Origin: Thermoleptolyngbya sichuanensis A183
Lineage (GTDB): Bacteria; Cyanobacteriota; Cyanobacteriia; Elainellales; Elainellaceae
Assembly (NCBI RefSeq): GCF_013177315.1
Contig: NZ_CP053661.1
Span: forward strand, 1,984,001 to 2,048,000
Direction: 5' to 3'
Length of the DNA stretch: 64,000 bases
Numbering within the stretch: the stretch's first letter is position 1; the number at the start of each line of letters is the position of its first letter. A program made the translations under genes and the position numbers. The notes below the pieces were generated by a model. The model was not told the origin of the DNA. It made no database searches and saw only the letters and a list, made by a program, of their open reading frames with translations. Shown piece after piece: positions 46,106 to 54,574 of the stretch.

Positions 46106-46518
46106 CGGCAGTAAGTCCTGAATGCAACAAGCATGAAAAAGGCGATCGCTCAATTCACATCGCACTTCTCACATTCTTGATTTTCAGGGCGATCGCCCTA
46201 ACTCAGAGAGCCGAAAACCTCACTCAATCAGGCGGGTTTCCCGAAGGACTCACGCTCTAGAAATGCAATCATGGCGGTTCTTACCATACTTAAGTGGGGT
46301 TTTCCGAAGATAGACCCCCATTGCAGAAAAGGTCTGCCTTTCGGAGCGCACTGACTCAATCTGCTGAGAGATCTCGCTCGCAGGCATTGGACGATAGGCT
46401 TTGGGCAAAGCTGCGGTTTTCCAAATTTTCTGAAACCGTGTTTGGATTGATTTCCTTGATCTTATCTTGACTGACCTTCCTGGCTAACCGTTGAGAACGC
46501 CCCATCAAGCACTTCCCT

Positions 46519-48093
46519 ATGACACGACTCCCAATGGCACAAAATCCGAGTTCCACCCAATCTTTCTGGATAGACTCCACCCAGGATGTTTCTACCTATC
46601 CCAACCTGATCAGCGAAACCTTTAACGACGTTACGATCGATGTCGCTATTGTTGGCGCGGGCATGGCTGGACTCACCGCCGCCTACCAGCTTGCCAAGTC
46701 GGGCAAAACCGTTGCCGTGATCGAGGCGGGGGCGATCGCCGCTGGGGTGAGCGGGCATACGACTGCCAAAGTGACCTCGCTACACCAACTGATCTACGCG
46801 CAGTTGCTCAAAGATTTGGGCGAAGAGAAGGCGCGGCTCTATGCCGAAGCCAATCAGACAGCCGTGGAATTTGTGGCGCAACTCGTAGAGCGAGAGCAGA
46901 TTGACTGTGACTTCAGCCGCCAGACCGCATACACCTTTGCCGAGTCCGCCGATCAGCTTCAGTCCATCCGCGATGAGGCTCAGGCGGCGCAAACGCTAGG
47001 GCTACCCGCCAGTTTCGTCACCGAAACGCCGCTGCCTTTCCCCATTGCCGGGGCCGTTGCCTTTAGCAACCAGGCTCAGTTCCATCCGCGCCGCTATCTG
47101 GCGCACCTGGCAAGGGCGATCGCCGCTGATCCCAGCAACTACATCTTTGAGCATTCTCGCGTTCTGGAAATCAACGAGGGCGAACCCTGCCAGATTGTGA
47201 CCGCACAGGGCACGGTTCACGCCAAGGACGTGCTGGTGACGACGAACCTGCCGTTTTTGGATCAGGGACTGTTCTTCGCCAAGTCCTATGCCAAGCGGTC
47301 GTATATCATCGCTGCGCCAATTGAGGGCGATCGCGCTCCCCAGGGCATGTTCATCGGCACGGGCGAGGGCTATCGTTCTATCCGCACCACACCCTACCAG
47401 GATCGGCAACTGCTGCTGATTGGCGGCGAGGGGCACAAAACGGGCAGCGATGAGGCCACCGAGGAACGCTTCGAGCGGCTGGAGGAATACGCGCGATCGC
47501 GCTTTGGGGTGCGAGACATCGCCTATCGCTGGTCGAGTCAGGATTTCGTCTCCTTTGACAAAGTGCCCTACGTTGGCAAGCTCACGCCCATGACCCATCA
47601 CCTCTACGTGGCAACAGGCTTTAGCCTGTGGGGGATGACCAACGGCACGGCGGCTGGGCTAGTGCTAGCCAACACGATTTTGGGCATCGAAAATCCCTGG
47701 GCAGATCTCTACGACTCGCTGCGGGCCACGCCGTTTGTCACCGCCGACTCGCTCAAGAACAACCTGGAGACGGGGATACACTGGGTGGGCGATCGCCTCA
47801 AAGCGCTCCAGCACCACTCCTTTGACGAAGTGGCCATGGGCGAGGGCAAGCTCATCACCATCGAAGGCAAACAGCTTGCCGCCTATCGAGATGAAACCGG
47901 ACAAGTCCACGCCGTATCGCCCGTCTGCACTCACCTGGGCTGCATCGTGAACTGGAACGCTGCTGAGAAAAGCTGGGACTGCCCCTGCCACGGCGGCCGC
48001 TTTAGCTGCCAGGGCGAGGTGCTACACGGGCCACCCGTCGAAAACCTGGAGGTCTACCCAGTAGCTACCACCGAAACGGTCAGCACTCGATAG
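46519..48093 (+). CDS. FAD-dependent oxidoreductase with C-terminal Rieske 2Fe-2S domain
   Basis: The 524-residue protein has a DAO-type FAD domain (about 38-420) with VAIVGAGMAGLTAAYQLA and the second half motif HHLYVATGFSLWGMTNG. It ends in a Rieske domain (about 435-515). Cluster ligands are Cys470, His472, Cys488 and His491 in CTHLGC and CPCHGG, with Cys475 and Cys490 placed as in disulfide-bearing Rieske proteins. It is a soluble enzyme whose substrate is unknown; glycine/sarcosine-oxidase-like amine oxidation is possible. ATG 46519 is used; ATG 46534 is an alternative. Confidence 0.92.
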   Translation: MTRLPMAQNPSSTQSFWIDSTQDVSTYPNLISETFNDVTIDVAIVGAGMAGLTAAYQLAKSGKTVAVIEAGAIAAGVSGHTTAKVTSLHQLIYAQLLKDLGEEKARLYAEANQTAVEFVAQLVEREQIDCDFSRQTAYTFAESADQLQSIRDEAQAAQTLGLPASFVTETPLPFPIAGAVAFSNQAQFHPRRYLAHLARAIAADPSNYIFEHSRVLEINEGEPCQIVTAQGTVHAKDVLVTTNLPFLDQGLFFAKSYAKRSYIIAAPIEGDRAPQGMFIGTGEGYRSIRTTPYQDRQLLLIGGEGHKTGSDEATEERFERLEEYARSRFGVRDIAYRWSSQDFVSFDKVPYVGKLTPMTHHLYVATGFSLWGMTNGTAAGLVLANTILGIENPWADLYDSLRATPFVTADSLKNNLETGIHWVGDRLKALQHHSFDEVAMGEGKLITIEGKQLAAYRDETGQVHAVSPVCTHLGCIVNWNAAEKSWDCPCHGGRFSCQGEVLHGPPVENLEVYPVATTETVSTR

Positions 48094-48133
48094 ATAAGAA
48101 GCAGATAAGAAGCAGGTAAGAAGTTCGACAGAG
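48094..48133. repeat. Triple AGATAAGAAGC unit after the Rieske gene
   Basis: AGATAAGAAGC, AGATAAGAAGC and AGGTAAGAAG follow the stop codon in tandem. Confidence 0.65.
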
Positions 48134-48210
48134 AAAGGCTTCGACGTGCGGTGTAGAAACGCCATACCACACGTCATCCATTTGTAGCCTCCAACTAACT
48201 TATCTATCCA

Positions 48211-49272
48211 TCAGTCGGACGGTTGAAACACAAACGGTGCTGCGGACACAAACTGACTGGAGACTTCGCCAGAGAAGATCACCTGCTGTCTGTCGCCCAG
48301 ATCCAGCGTTCTGACCCCAGAAGCGGGCGAAAAGTCCACCTTTTTCGAATCTACCCAAAACACATTGGGCGAAATTGCCGACTCGAAGTAATACAGCTTG
48401 TCCTTGTGATCCGCCACAACACGCCAGCGCGTGGTCGATAGGTTGGGCTGGTCAGATATGCTGATACCATAGGGAACCGACACATTTCGCATGACGCTGA
48501 ATACGGACGCGGCGGCAATGCGCGGATCGTCGGTTTGGGGAATGGCGTTGATATAAAAGCTGGCACGGGCAAAGCGGTCGGTGGCGCGGCTGGTTCCGGG
48601 CAAAAAGCTGAGTCCGTCTATCTGTTGCCAATAGGATGTGATAGCAAGCTGCTGCTCAAACACTGGCTCGTTGGTCATGACCTGATAGTCGCGGCTGTGG
48701 TGAATTTGCAGTTCCCCATCTACCCATTCCAAAATAGCGCTGTCGCCCGTGGCATCCGAGAGTGAAAGGTGAATCGTTGCCAGTCGCCCCGGCTGGCCGG
48801 GCACTTCGCCCGCCCCCACATGAAACGGGTTGGCGCGGATATGCTCGATTGCTTCCGACACGGTTGCAAAGTTATCTAGAAAATATTGCGCCCAGATGGA
48901 TAGCGAAAGGCGCGGCGTTCTGCCGTCGTTTTCTGGGTATTTCGACGTAGCGAGCCACTGGGCATTCACCACTAGTCCTGGCTCGTTCATGCCGTCTACG
49001 GTAGCAATGTTGTAGCCACTGACGATCAGGCTGCCGTACTTAGAAGTCCACCGCATTGAGTTGGGGCCGGCCGCCGCGCCGTTGCGCTCCATTCCCCGTG
49101 GAAAAATCCACAAATTGCTGAGAATTTCGAGCTTCCAGTCCATAGTGCGCCCAGTGAGGACACGCCCTGCGGGGCCCTGATAGACGGCCCGCGTACAGGC
49201 TTCGGCCGGTGCTGCAACGAGGAGCGTTGTGGAGAGTAATAGAGCAAACAGAGCCTTTGGGATACGTTTCAT
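48211..49272 (-). CDS. Exported Ntn-hydrolase, choloylglycine/penicillin-V-acylase family
   Basis: The 353-residue protein has a signal peptide cleaved after AEA, which would free Cys26 as the N-terminal nucleophile (CTRAVYQGPAGRVLTGRTMDW). The conserved Asp of the family (GRTMDW) and an Asn in VMTNEPVFEQQ are visible. Family members split linear amides: bile salts, penicillin V or acyl-homoserine lactones. In a cyanobacterium bile salts are unlikely; signal quenching or peptide processing in the periplasm is a guess. It is monocistronic. Confidence 0.9.
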   Translation of the reverse strand: MKRIPKALFALLLSTTLLVAAPAEACTRAVYQGPAGRVLTGRTMDWKLEILSNLWIFPRGMERNGAAAGPNSMRWTSKYGSLIVSGYNIATVDGMNEPGLVVNAQWLATSKYPENDGRTPRLSLSIWAQYFLDNFATVSEAIEHIRANPFHVGAGEVPGQPGRLATIHLSLSDATGDSAILEWVDGELQIHHSRDYQVMTNEPVFEQQLAITSYWQQIDGLSFLPGTSRATDRFARASFYINAIPQTDDPRIAAASVFSVMRNVSVPYGISISDQPNLSTTRWRVVADHKDKLYYFESAISPNVFWVDSKKVDFSPASGVRTLDLGDRQQVIFSGEVSSQFVSAAPFVFQPSD

Positions 49273-49571
49273 AGTGTACTGGGTGTTACCAAACTGAGCA
49301 TCTTAGCATTTGCGACGCATCCTATCTCGATCGCCCTCTGCGTTTCAAGATCAGCAGACTGCAAGCTCACACGTTCATTCAGGGCCGCCTGTAGCGCTTT
49401 GCGACTTCCCCCATCCCCTTAAACCCTGTCCTTAAACCCTTTAAGTATCAGCACCTTAAACCCTTTAAATATCAGCAAACGATGACAAGTCCGAGCTGGA
49501 TCGTATCTGAAACTACAAATCTTATCCATTGCGCTTGCTAATCTCCGTCTAATTCAACAAAAGAATTTAGC

Positions 49572-49710
49572 TTCTAGGGTTCCGGCTTTCAGAGTGTTGA
49601 TTTAGACGTTCTGCGTAAGCGACTGGTCCAAGAGGGGCAGGCTGGTTTCAGAGCATTTCACCACTGAGGTCTCTGCCAGTTCCACGGCGGGATAAAAGCC
49701 CGGGAGACGG
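49572..49710 (+). promoter_or_regulatory. Guanidine-I (ykkC) riboswitch aptamer
   Basis: Three hallmark segments of the ykkC class are present in order: CTAGGGTTCCG (49574-49584), ACTGGTCCAAGAG (49622-49634) and CACGGCGGGATAAAAGCCCG followed by GGAG (49683-49706). Spacing fits the aptamer with its variable central stem. The class binds guanidinium and turns on detoxification or assimilation genes. It lies about 110 bp before the guanidine hydrolase gene on the same strand. Confidence 0.93.
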
Positions 49711-49745
49711 TTGCCTTGTGCGGCCTGTTTCCTGGGCTTTGTTGT
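49695..49745 (+). terminator. Riboswitch expression platform, terminator-like hairpin overlapping the aptamer
   Basis: AAAGCCCGGGA (49695-49705), part of the conserved 3' aptamer segment, can pair with TCCTGGGCTTT (49730-49740) in an 11-bp stem, followed by GTTGTTG. Ligand-stabilised aptamer folding would block this stem, giving transcription when guanidine is present. The following U-run is weak, so termination efficiency is uncertain. Confidence 0.65.
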
Positions 49746-49816
49746 TGCATCTGATTTTTGCATTTGATTGTTGCATTTTGTTGTTGCATCCAGATTGAAC
49801 GAGTTGAACAGGCGTT

Positions 49817-51001
49817 ATGACGAACGAACCCAATTTTCAGGCTCCCAATTCTTTCAGCTTCGAGGCGCAGCGGGCGCTGGAGCGCGAGGCGAGGCTACCG
49901 CTGACGGGCTGGCAGCAGGAGGTGTCTAAGGGGTTGGAGTATGGGCTGGAGGCGGCGGACAGCATCCGCGATCGCTCTATTCCCACCTTCTCTCGCGGCG
50001 AACTGCCCCACTATGCAGGCATCAATACCTTTTTGAAAGCGCCCTACTTAGAAGACGTGCGGAAGGTGGGAGAGTATGACGTGGCGATCGTCGGCATTCC
50101 CCACGACTCTGGCACCACCTACCGTCCTGGCACGCGGTTTGGCCCCCAGGGTATCCGCCGCATCTCTGCCCTCTACACGCCATATAACTTTGAACTGGGC
50201 GTAGACCTGCGGGAGCAAATTACGCTGTGCGATGTGGGCGATGTGTTTACCATCCCCGCCAACAACGAAAAGTCGTTTGACCAAATTTCCAAAGGGGTTG
50301 CCCATGTGTTTGCGTCGGGAGCCTTCCCGATCCTGCTGGGTGGCGACCACTCCATTGGCTTTCCCACGGTGCGCGGCGTGTGTCGGCATTTGGGAGATAA
50401 GAAAGTCGGCATTATCCACTTTGATCGCCATGTGGACACGCAGGAAACCGACCTGGATGAGCGGATGCACACCTGCCCCTGGTTTCACGCGACCAATATG
50501 GCAAACGCCCCCGCCAAAAACCTGGTGCAACTGGGCATCGGCGGCTGGCAGGTGCCGCGCCAGGGGGTGAAAGTATGCCGCGATCGCGCGACAAACATCC
50601 TCACGGTGACTGACATTACGGAAATGGGAATCGACGCTGCCGCAGAATTTGCTCTAGAGCGGGCCCTCGATGGCACTGATTGCGTCTGGATCAGCTTCGA
50701 CATCGACTGCATCGACGCGGGCTTTGTCCCTGGCACAGGCTGGCCAGAACCGGGCGGGCTGCTGCCGCGAGAAGCGCTGGCCCTGCTGGGCAAGATCGTC
50801 CAGCGTGCGCCCATTTGCGGACTGGAGGTGGTGGAAGTTTCGCCCCCCTACGATGTCAGCGATATGACGGCGCTGATGGCGACTCGCGTAATTTGCGACA
50901 CGATGGCGCATCTGGTTATTTCGGGGCAACTGCCGCGCCGGGAAAAGCCCGCTTACATTCACGCCGAAGCAAATATGGCGGTGGATCAGGCGTGGTCGTA
51001 G
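49817..51001 (+). CDS. gdmH: Nickel-dependent guanidine hydrolase (ureohydrolase family)
   Basis: The 394-residue protein has an N-terminal extension (about 1-75) not found in ordinary agmatinases. The arginase fold follows, with metal ligands in GGDHS (His178), FDRHVD (Asp203, His205, Asp207) and SFDIDCID (Asp295, Asp297). From memory it is very close over its full length to Synechocystis Sll1077, once annotated as agmatinase and later shown to hydrolyse guanidine to urea and ammonia with nickel. The guanidine riboswitch upstream and HypA/HypB-type genes downstream support this use. Database annotation as SpeB would be misleading. Confidence 0.92.
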   Translation: MTNEPNFQAPNSFSFEAQRALEREARLPLTGWQQEVSKGLEYGLEAADSIRDRSIPTFSRGELPHYAGINTFLKAPYLEDVRKVGEYDVAIVGIPHDSGTTYRPGTRFGPQGIRRISALYTPYNFELGVDLREQITLCDVGDVFTIPANNEKSFDQISKGVAHVFASGAFPILLGGDHSIGFPTVRGVCRHLGDKKVGIIHFDRHVDTQETDLDERMHTCPWFHATNMANAPAKNLVQLGIGGWQVPRQGVKVCRDRATNILTVTDITEMGIDAAAEFALERALDGTDCVWISFDIDCIDAGFVPGTGWPEPGGLLPREALALLGKIVQRAPICGLEVVEVSPPYDVSDMTALMATRVICDTMAHLVISGQLPRREKPAYIHAEANMAVDQAWS

Positions 51002-51009
51002 CGATGGAG

Positions 51010-51075
51010 AATCTGTGCATGAAATGATGCGCTTAATGATGCGCTTAACGTCTATTTCTAACGTCTACTTATATT
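51010..51075. repeat. Short tandem units after gdmH
   Basis: AATGATGCGCTTAA occurs twice and TAACGTCTA(T/C)TT twice in direct succession between gdmH and the HypA-type gene. Confidence 0.55.
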
Positions 51076-51171
51076 GTCGTGATGCGTGTTGGGGCGATCG
51101 CCCTCATCCCCAATTGCTATCCGTTTCTAGTTCCACCCAGCGTTCTCGCTTTACTCCTCCGTTAATCTGAT

Positions 51172-51552
51172 ATGCATGAAACCGACATGACCAAAGCGCT
51201 CATCCTGACGGTCAAAGACTGGTGGGAATCGCAGCCCGATCGCCCCACCATTCAGTGCATCCATCTGATTGTTGGGCGATTTACCTGCGTCGAACCCGCT
51301 AGCCTGCGGTTCGCCTTTGACGTGCAGACCCAAAACACCTTCCTGCACGGTGCAGAGCTAGCGATTCAGGAAACGCCCCTGATTGCCTTTTGCCACACCT
51401 GCCAGCAGGAGTATGCGCCGGAGATTGGGCTGCAATATGCCTGCCCCACCTGCCACGCGCCTATGGATGACATCCGCTCTGGGCGAGAACTCAAAATTGA
51501 CCGGATTGAATACGCCGCCGCCCACAGCACTGACCTGGCCACCCTCCGGTAA
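51172..51552 (+). CDS. ghaA: HypA-type nickel chaperone for guanidine hydrolase
   Basis: The 126-residue protein starts with MHET, the nickel-binding N-terminus of HypA (Met1, His2, Glu3). It has the structural zinc site as two CxxC pairs, Cys74/Cys77 and Cys91/Cys94. The IQCIHLIVGRFTCVEPASLRFAF segment matches the HypA core. Its position between the hydrolase and a HypB-type gene points to maturation of GdmH, as for the accessory proteins GhaA and GhaB, and not of a hydrogenase. No hydrogenase gene is in view. Confidence 0.9.
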   Translation: MHETDMTKALILTVKDWWESQPDRPTIQCIHLIVGRFTCVEPASLRFAFDVQTQNTFLHGAELAIQETPLIAFCHTCQQEYAPEIGLQYACPTCHAPMDDIRSGRELKIDRIEYAAAHSTDLATLR

Positions 51553-51652
51553 GTAACTCGGCATTTTGCCTTTTACTCACTCGGCGGATGACTCGGCTAA
51601 AACGCTCGACTGACTGACTCGACATACTCTCGATACCCACCGTTGAACCACC

Positions 51653-52423
51653 ATGCACCTGACCCACGACGCTGCGATCGAAATGAACCTGCTCCACGCC
51701 AACCAAGCCGGAGCCGACCACAACCGCGCCCATTTTGACGAATGGGGCATCACCTGTCTGAACCTGATGAGCAGTCCCGGCGCGGGCAAGACGGCCCTGC
51801 TGGAGCGCACCCTGGAGCAACTTGCGCCCCAAATCAACATTGCTGTGATTGAAGGCGACATGATCACAGAACTCGATGCTGACCGCCTGCGCCAGCACAG
51901 GGTTCCGGTGGTTGCGATCAATACTGGGCGATCGTGCCACCTGGATTCGCGCATGGTGGCAGGCGGCATTCACCTGCTAGAACACCAGTGCAACCCGGCA
52001 ACGCTCGACCTAGTGCTGGTGGAAAATGTGGGCAACCTAGTGTGTCCAGCAGAATTTGAAGTGGGAGAACACGCTAAGGTCGCGCTGCTCAGCATAACCG
52101 AGGGCGAAGACAAGCCGCTGAAATATCCCATCATGTTCCGCGAAGCCGATTGTCTGCTGATTACCAAGATGGATTTGGCTCCGCATCTAGAAGTGGATCT
52201 GGAAAAGCTGGTGGCAAACGTGCGCCAGGTCAATCCGCGAGTGGCTATCTTACCCGTTTCCGCCAAAACTGGGGCAGGACTGGAGGCGTGGTTTGATTGG
52301 GTGCGATCGCAGCTTCATTCACCCAATCCATCACAAAACCATTCATCAGACCCTTCGCAAGACCCTTCACAAAACCATTCGCCCCATCCTGCGGACTCCT
52401 CCTCAATGGCGATCGCCCCCTAG
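51653..52423 (+). CDS. ghaB: HypB-type GTPase for nickel insertion into guanidine hydrolase
   Basis: The 256-residue protein has Walker A SSPGAGKT (40-47), the metal-site Cys95-His96 in [20 protein letters not shown], and the guanine-specificity motif TKMD. The N-terminus contains several histidines but not the long His-rich stretch of some HypB proteins. The C-terminus adds about 35 residues rich in Ser, Pro, Asn and His ([16 protein letters not shown]), coded by repetitive DNA. GTP hydrolysis would drive nickel delivery from the HypA partner. Confidence 0.9.
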   Translation: MHLTHDAAIEMNLLHANQAGADHNRAHFDEWGITCLNLMSSPGAGKTALLERTLEQLAPQINIAVIEGDMITELDADRLRQHRVPVVAINTGRSCHLDSRMVAGGIHLLEHQCNPATLDLVLVENVGNLVCPAEFEVGEHAKVALLSITEGEDKPLKYPIMFREADCLLITKMDLAPHLEVDLEKLVANVRQVNPRVAILPVSAKTGAGLEAWFDWVRSQLHSPNPSQNHSSDPSQDPSQNHSPHPADSSSMAIAP

Positions 52424-52608
52424 CAGGGTTTGCAATCAGGGCTTTGCATCAGGCGTGCAACAACGCACAGTCAGCAGTTGGGGCAGGGGTCACCTCCGGC
52501 CAGAGACACGACCCCACCCCAACTGGCTCCCAGACCGACCGAAACCAAATCGATGACAGCTTAATCCACTGTCAACCGTTCACTCTTATCGACCAGGAAC
52601 AACTCATT

Positions 52609-54111
52609 ATGGCAGAACATATCTTTTTCTGGGGGATTATTGTATTCCTCCTGGGAACCTTGGGCGTTGGCGTTTGGGCTTCCAAGCAGATCAAAGGCGA
52701 CAGCGTGAATTACCTTGTCGCAGGGCGAGGCCTCGTCTTGCCCCTAGCGGCGGCGACCCTCATGGCCCAGTCTGTGGACTCAAACGCCACGATGGGCAAT
52801 ATGGATCTCTCGTCTCAGTTTGGCTTTTGGGCGGGCGCGTCCCTACCGCTGGGGCTGGCGCTCTGCCTGCTTCTCACGGCGCTGTTTTTTGCCAAGCCGA
52901 TGAACCGCATGAAGCTGATCACGCTGCCCGATTTCTATCGAGTCAAGTATGGTCGGCGCGTTGAGGTCGTCGCCTCGGTGATCATGGTGCTGAGCTTTGC
53001 CTTTTTGCTGGCAGGTAACCTGGTGGCGGGCGGCTTCCTGTTTCAGGGCTTTTTGGGTACGAGCTACACAGCAGGCGTGCTGCTGATTGCCACCATCGTC
53101 TTTGCCTACACGGCTAGCGGCGGGCTGTTTGCCGTAGCCTACACGGACGCAATTCAGGTGGCGATCGCCTTCTTGGGAACCCTGGCGCTGCTGGGCTTCA
53201 TGAGCAGCAGCTTTGGGCTGAATGTACCCGAAGGCATGGGGCCGCTGGCCCTGGGACAGTTGGTAGACCCCGGCCAGGGAGCCGCAGTGAACTGGGCCAC
53301 CCTGCTGGCACTGGGGCTGGGCGACATTGTGGCGATCGACTTTATGGCGCGGGTCTTTGCCGCCGAAAGCCCCGAAACCGCTCAGCGGGCCTGTCTCATC
53401 GGCTCTCTGGGAACCGTGATTATCGGCGTTCCCTTTGCCATGATGGCGTTGGGCACACCGGGCATCCTGTCTGGGCTGGGCATCCAATCTGACGGCCCCA
53501 TCCTGCTGTCGCTCCTCAAAAACGTGGCGCCGCCGCTGCTCAGCCTGCTGGTGATCGCTGCGATTCTGTCTGCGTCTCTCTCCACCGCCGATGGCGCAAT
53601 TTTGGGAACCTCGTCGGTGATTGCCCACAACATTCTCGGCGTTCGCCACACCGACCATAACGCCGGGGGCGATCGCCTGCTAGCGCTCACCCGCACGATG
53701 GCACTGGTCATCACCATCCTGGGCGTAATCTTTGCCCTGCTGGTGCCCCAAACAGGTATCTTGCTGCTGCTGGCGTTTGACCTGGGCTTTGCGGGGCTGC
53801 TGGTGCCGCTGGCGGGCGGGCTATATTGGCCCAAAGCGACTCGCTACGGCGCAATGGCCTGCATTTTGGTGGGCACGGTAGCGCGGCTGCTGTTTTTTGT
53901 GCTGATGCCTACCATGTTTGGCGCAGACAACACGTTGCTCTACATTCCCAACCCTATCTTCACCGCCGACTTTGACGGATTCCCGACGCTGATCAGCCCG
54001 CTGCTGGGGCTAGCCGCCTTTGTGATCGTGTCGCTGATGACCCAGCGCAGTCGCGGCGCAGCGCCCGAAGTGGTGGATTTGGAGGCGATGCAGCCCGCTG
54101 AGAGGTCGTAG
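52609..54111 (+). CDS. Solute:sodium symporter, candidate guanidinium (or urea) transporter
   Basis: The product has 500 residues from ATG 52609; the frame is open upstream into ghaB but that part is not membrane-like. About 13 membrane helices follow the SSS-family pattern: VNYLVAGRGLVLPLAAATLMAQSVDSNATMGN near the start, FAYTASGGLFAVAYTDAIQ in the middle and AAILSASLSTADGAILGTSSVIAHN, which holds the sodium-site serine/threonine residues. It is the fourth gene of the guanidine module on the same strand. Synechocystis instead has ABC transporter genes at this place, so a functional replacement is plausible. Substrate is inferred only from context. Confidence 0.85.
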   Translation: MAEHIFFWGIIVFLLGTLGVGVWASKQIKGDSVNYLVAGRGLVLPLAAATLMAQSVDSNATMGNMDLSSQFGFWAGASLPLGLALCLLLTALFFAKPMNRMKLITLPDFYRVKYGRRVEVVASVIMVLSFAFLLAGNLVAGGFLFQGFLGTSYTAGVLLIATIVFAYTASGGLFAVAYTDAIQVAIAFLGTLALLGFMSSSFGLNVPEGMGPLALGQLVDPGQGAAVNWATLLALGLGDIVAIDFMARVFAAESPETAQRACLIGSLGTVIIGVPFAMMALGTPGILSGLGIQSDGPILLSLLKNVAPPLLSLLVIAAILSASLSTADGAILGTSSVIAHNILGVRHTDHNAGGDRLLALTRTMALVITILGVIFALLVPQTGILLLLAFDLGFAGLLVPLAGGLYWPKATRYGAMACILVGTVARLLFFVLMPTMFGADNTLLYIPNPIFTADFDGFPTLISPLLGLAAFVIVSLMTQRSRGAAPEVVDLEAMQPAERS

Positions 54112-54178
54112 AGAAAAAACGAAGAGCGAAGAACGAAGAGGGAAGAGGGAAGAGGGAAGAACGAAGAGGGGAAAAAGG
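54112..54178 (+). repeat. Polypurine GAAGAACGAAGAGGGAAGAG tract
   Basis: Tandem GAAGAACGAA and GAAGAGG units follow the symporter stop. Related units and their inverted form recur at 54575-54700. Confidence 0.8.
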
Positions 54179-54292
54179 CGTGCTAAGGGGGGTGGAGAGT
54201 TGACGGGTTGGGATAGGCAGGTTGGGATAATGGAGGGAGTCTCGGACGCAATCTAGCAATTCCACCCCTTAATTTCTCTATCCCCGATTCCC

Positions 54293-54571
54293 ATGTCCTA
54301 CCAAGTCCTCGTCTGCCAGAGCAACGCCTGTCGCAAGGCAAAAGCGCAGCAAGTGCTGGCGGCATTTCGAGCGGCAAGTTTAGAGGGGGTGGAGGGGGTA
54401 GAAGTTGTGGCGAGCGGCTGTTTGGGGCAGTGCGGCAACGGGCCGATGGTGCTGGTGTTGCCAGACGAGGTGTGGTACTGGCGCGTGCTGCCAGAAGAAG
54501 TGGGGGCGATCGCCCATCAGCATCTCCAGTTGGGGCGACCCGTCGAAGCGATGCGCCTGCGTGGGGTATAA
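54293..54571 (+). CDS. Thioredoxin-like 2Fe-2S ferredoxin-type protein
   Basis: The 92-residue protein has four cysteines placed as in the thioredoxin-like 2Fe-2S ferredoxin family: Cys8 and Cys13 in VCQSNACRK, Cys43 and Cys47 in SGCLGQCGNGP. It likely carries a single cluster and transfers electrons in the cytoplasm. Partner is unknown. It is bracketed by the polypurine and polypyrimidine tracts, which isolate it from both neighbours. Confidence 0.88.
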   Translation: MSYQVLVCQSNACRKAKAQQVLAAFRAASLEGVEGVEVVASGCLGQCGNGPMVLVLPDEVWYWRVLPEEVGAIAHQHLQLGRPVEAMRLRGV

Positions 54572-54574
54572 AGG

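Larger units (their letters stand above)
49273..49816. other. Leader region of the guanidine module
   Basis: The upstream part holds a double CCTTAAACCCTTTAARTATCAGCA unit (about 49430-49480), then the riboswitch and its expression platform (both listed), and finally a TTGTTGCAT repeat (about 49740-49792) before the gdmH start. Confidence 0.6.

Noticed and set aside
49817-51001. Annotation as agmatinase (SpeB)
   Set aside because: The family fold is the same, but the N-terminal extension, the guanidine riboswitch and the nickel chaperone genes fit guanidine hydrolase.
51172-52423. HypA/HypB as hydrogenase maturation genes
   Set aside because: No hydrogenase or other hyp gene is present, and the pair directly follows the guanidine hydrolase.
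52297-52608. N-terminal extension of the symporter
   Set aside because: The extra 104 residues overlap ghaB, are not membrane-like, and ATG 52609 gives the normal family start.
52843-53658. 271-residue minus-strand frame opposite the symporter
   Set aside because: It is Gln/Arg/His-rich without hydrophobic core, as expected for the antisense of a membrane protein.
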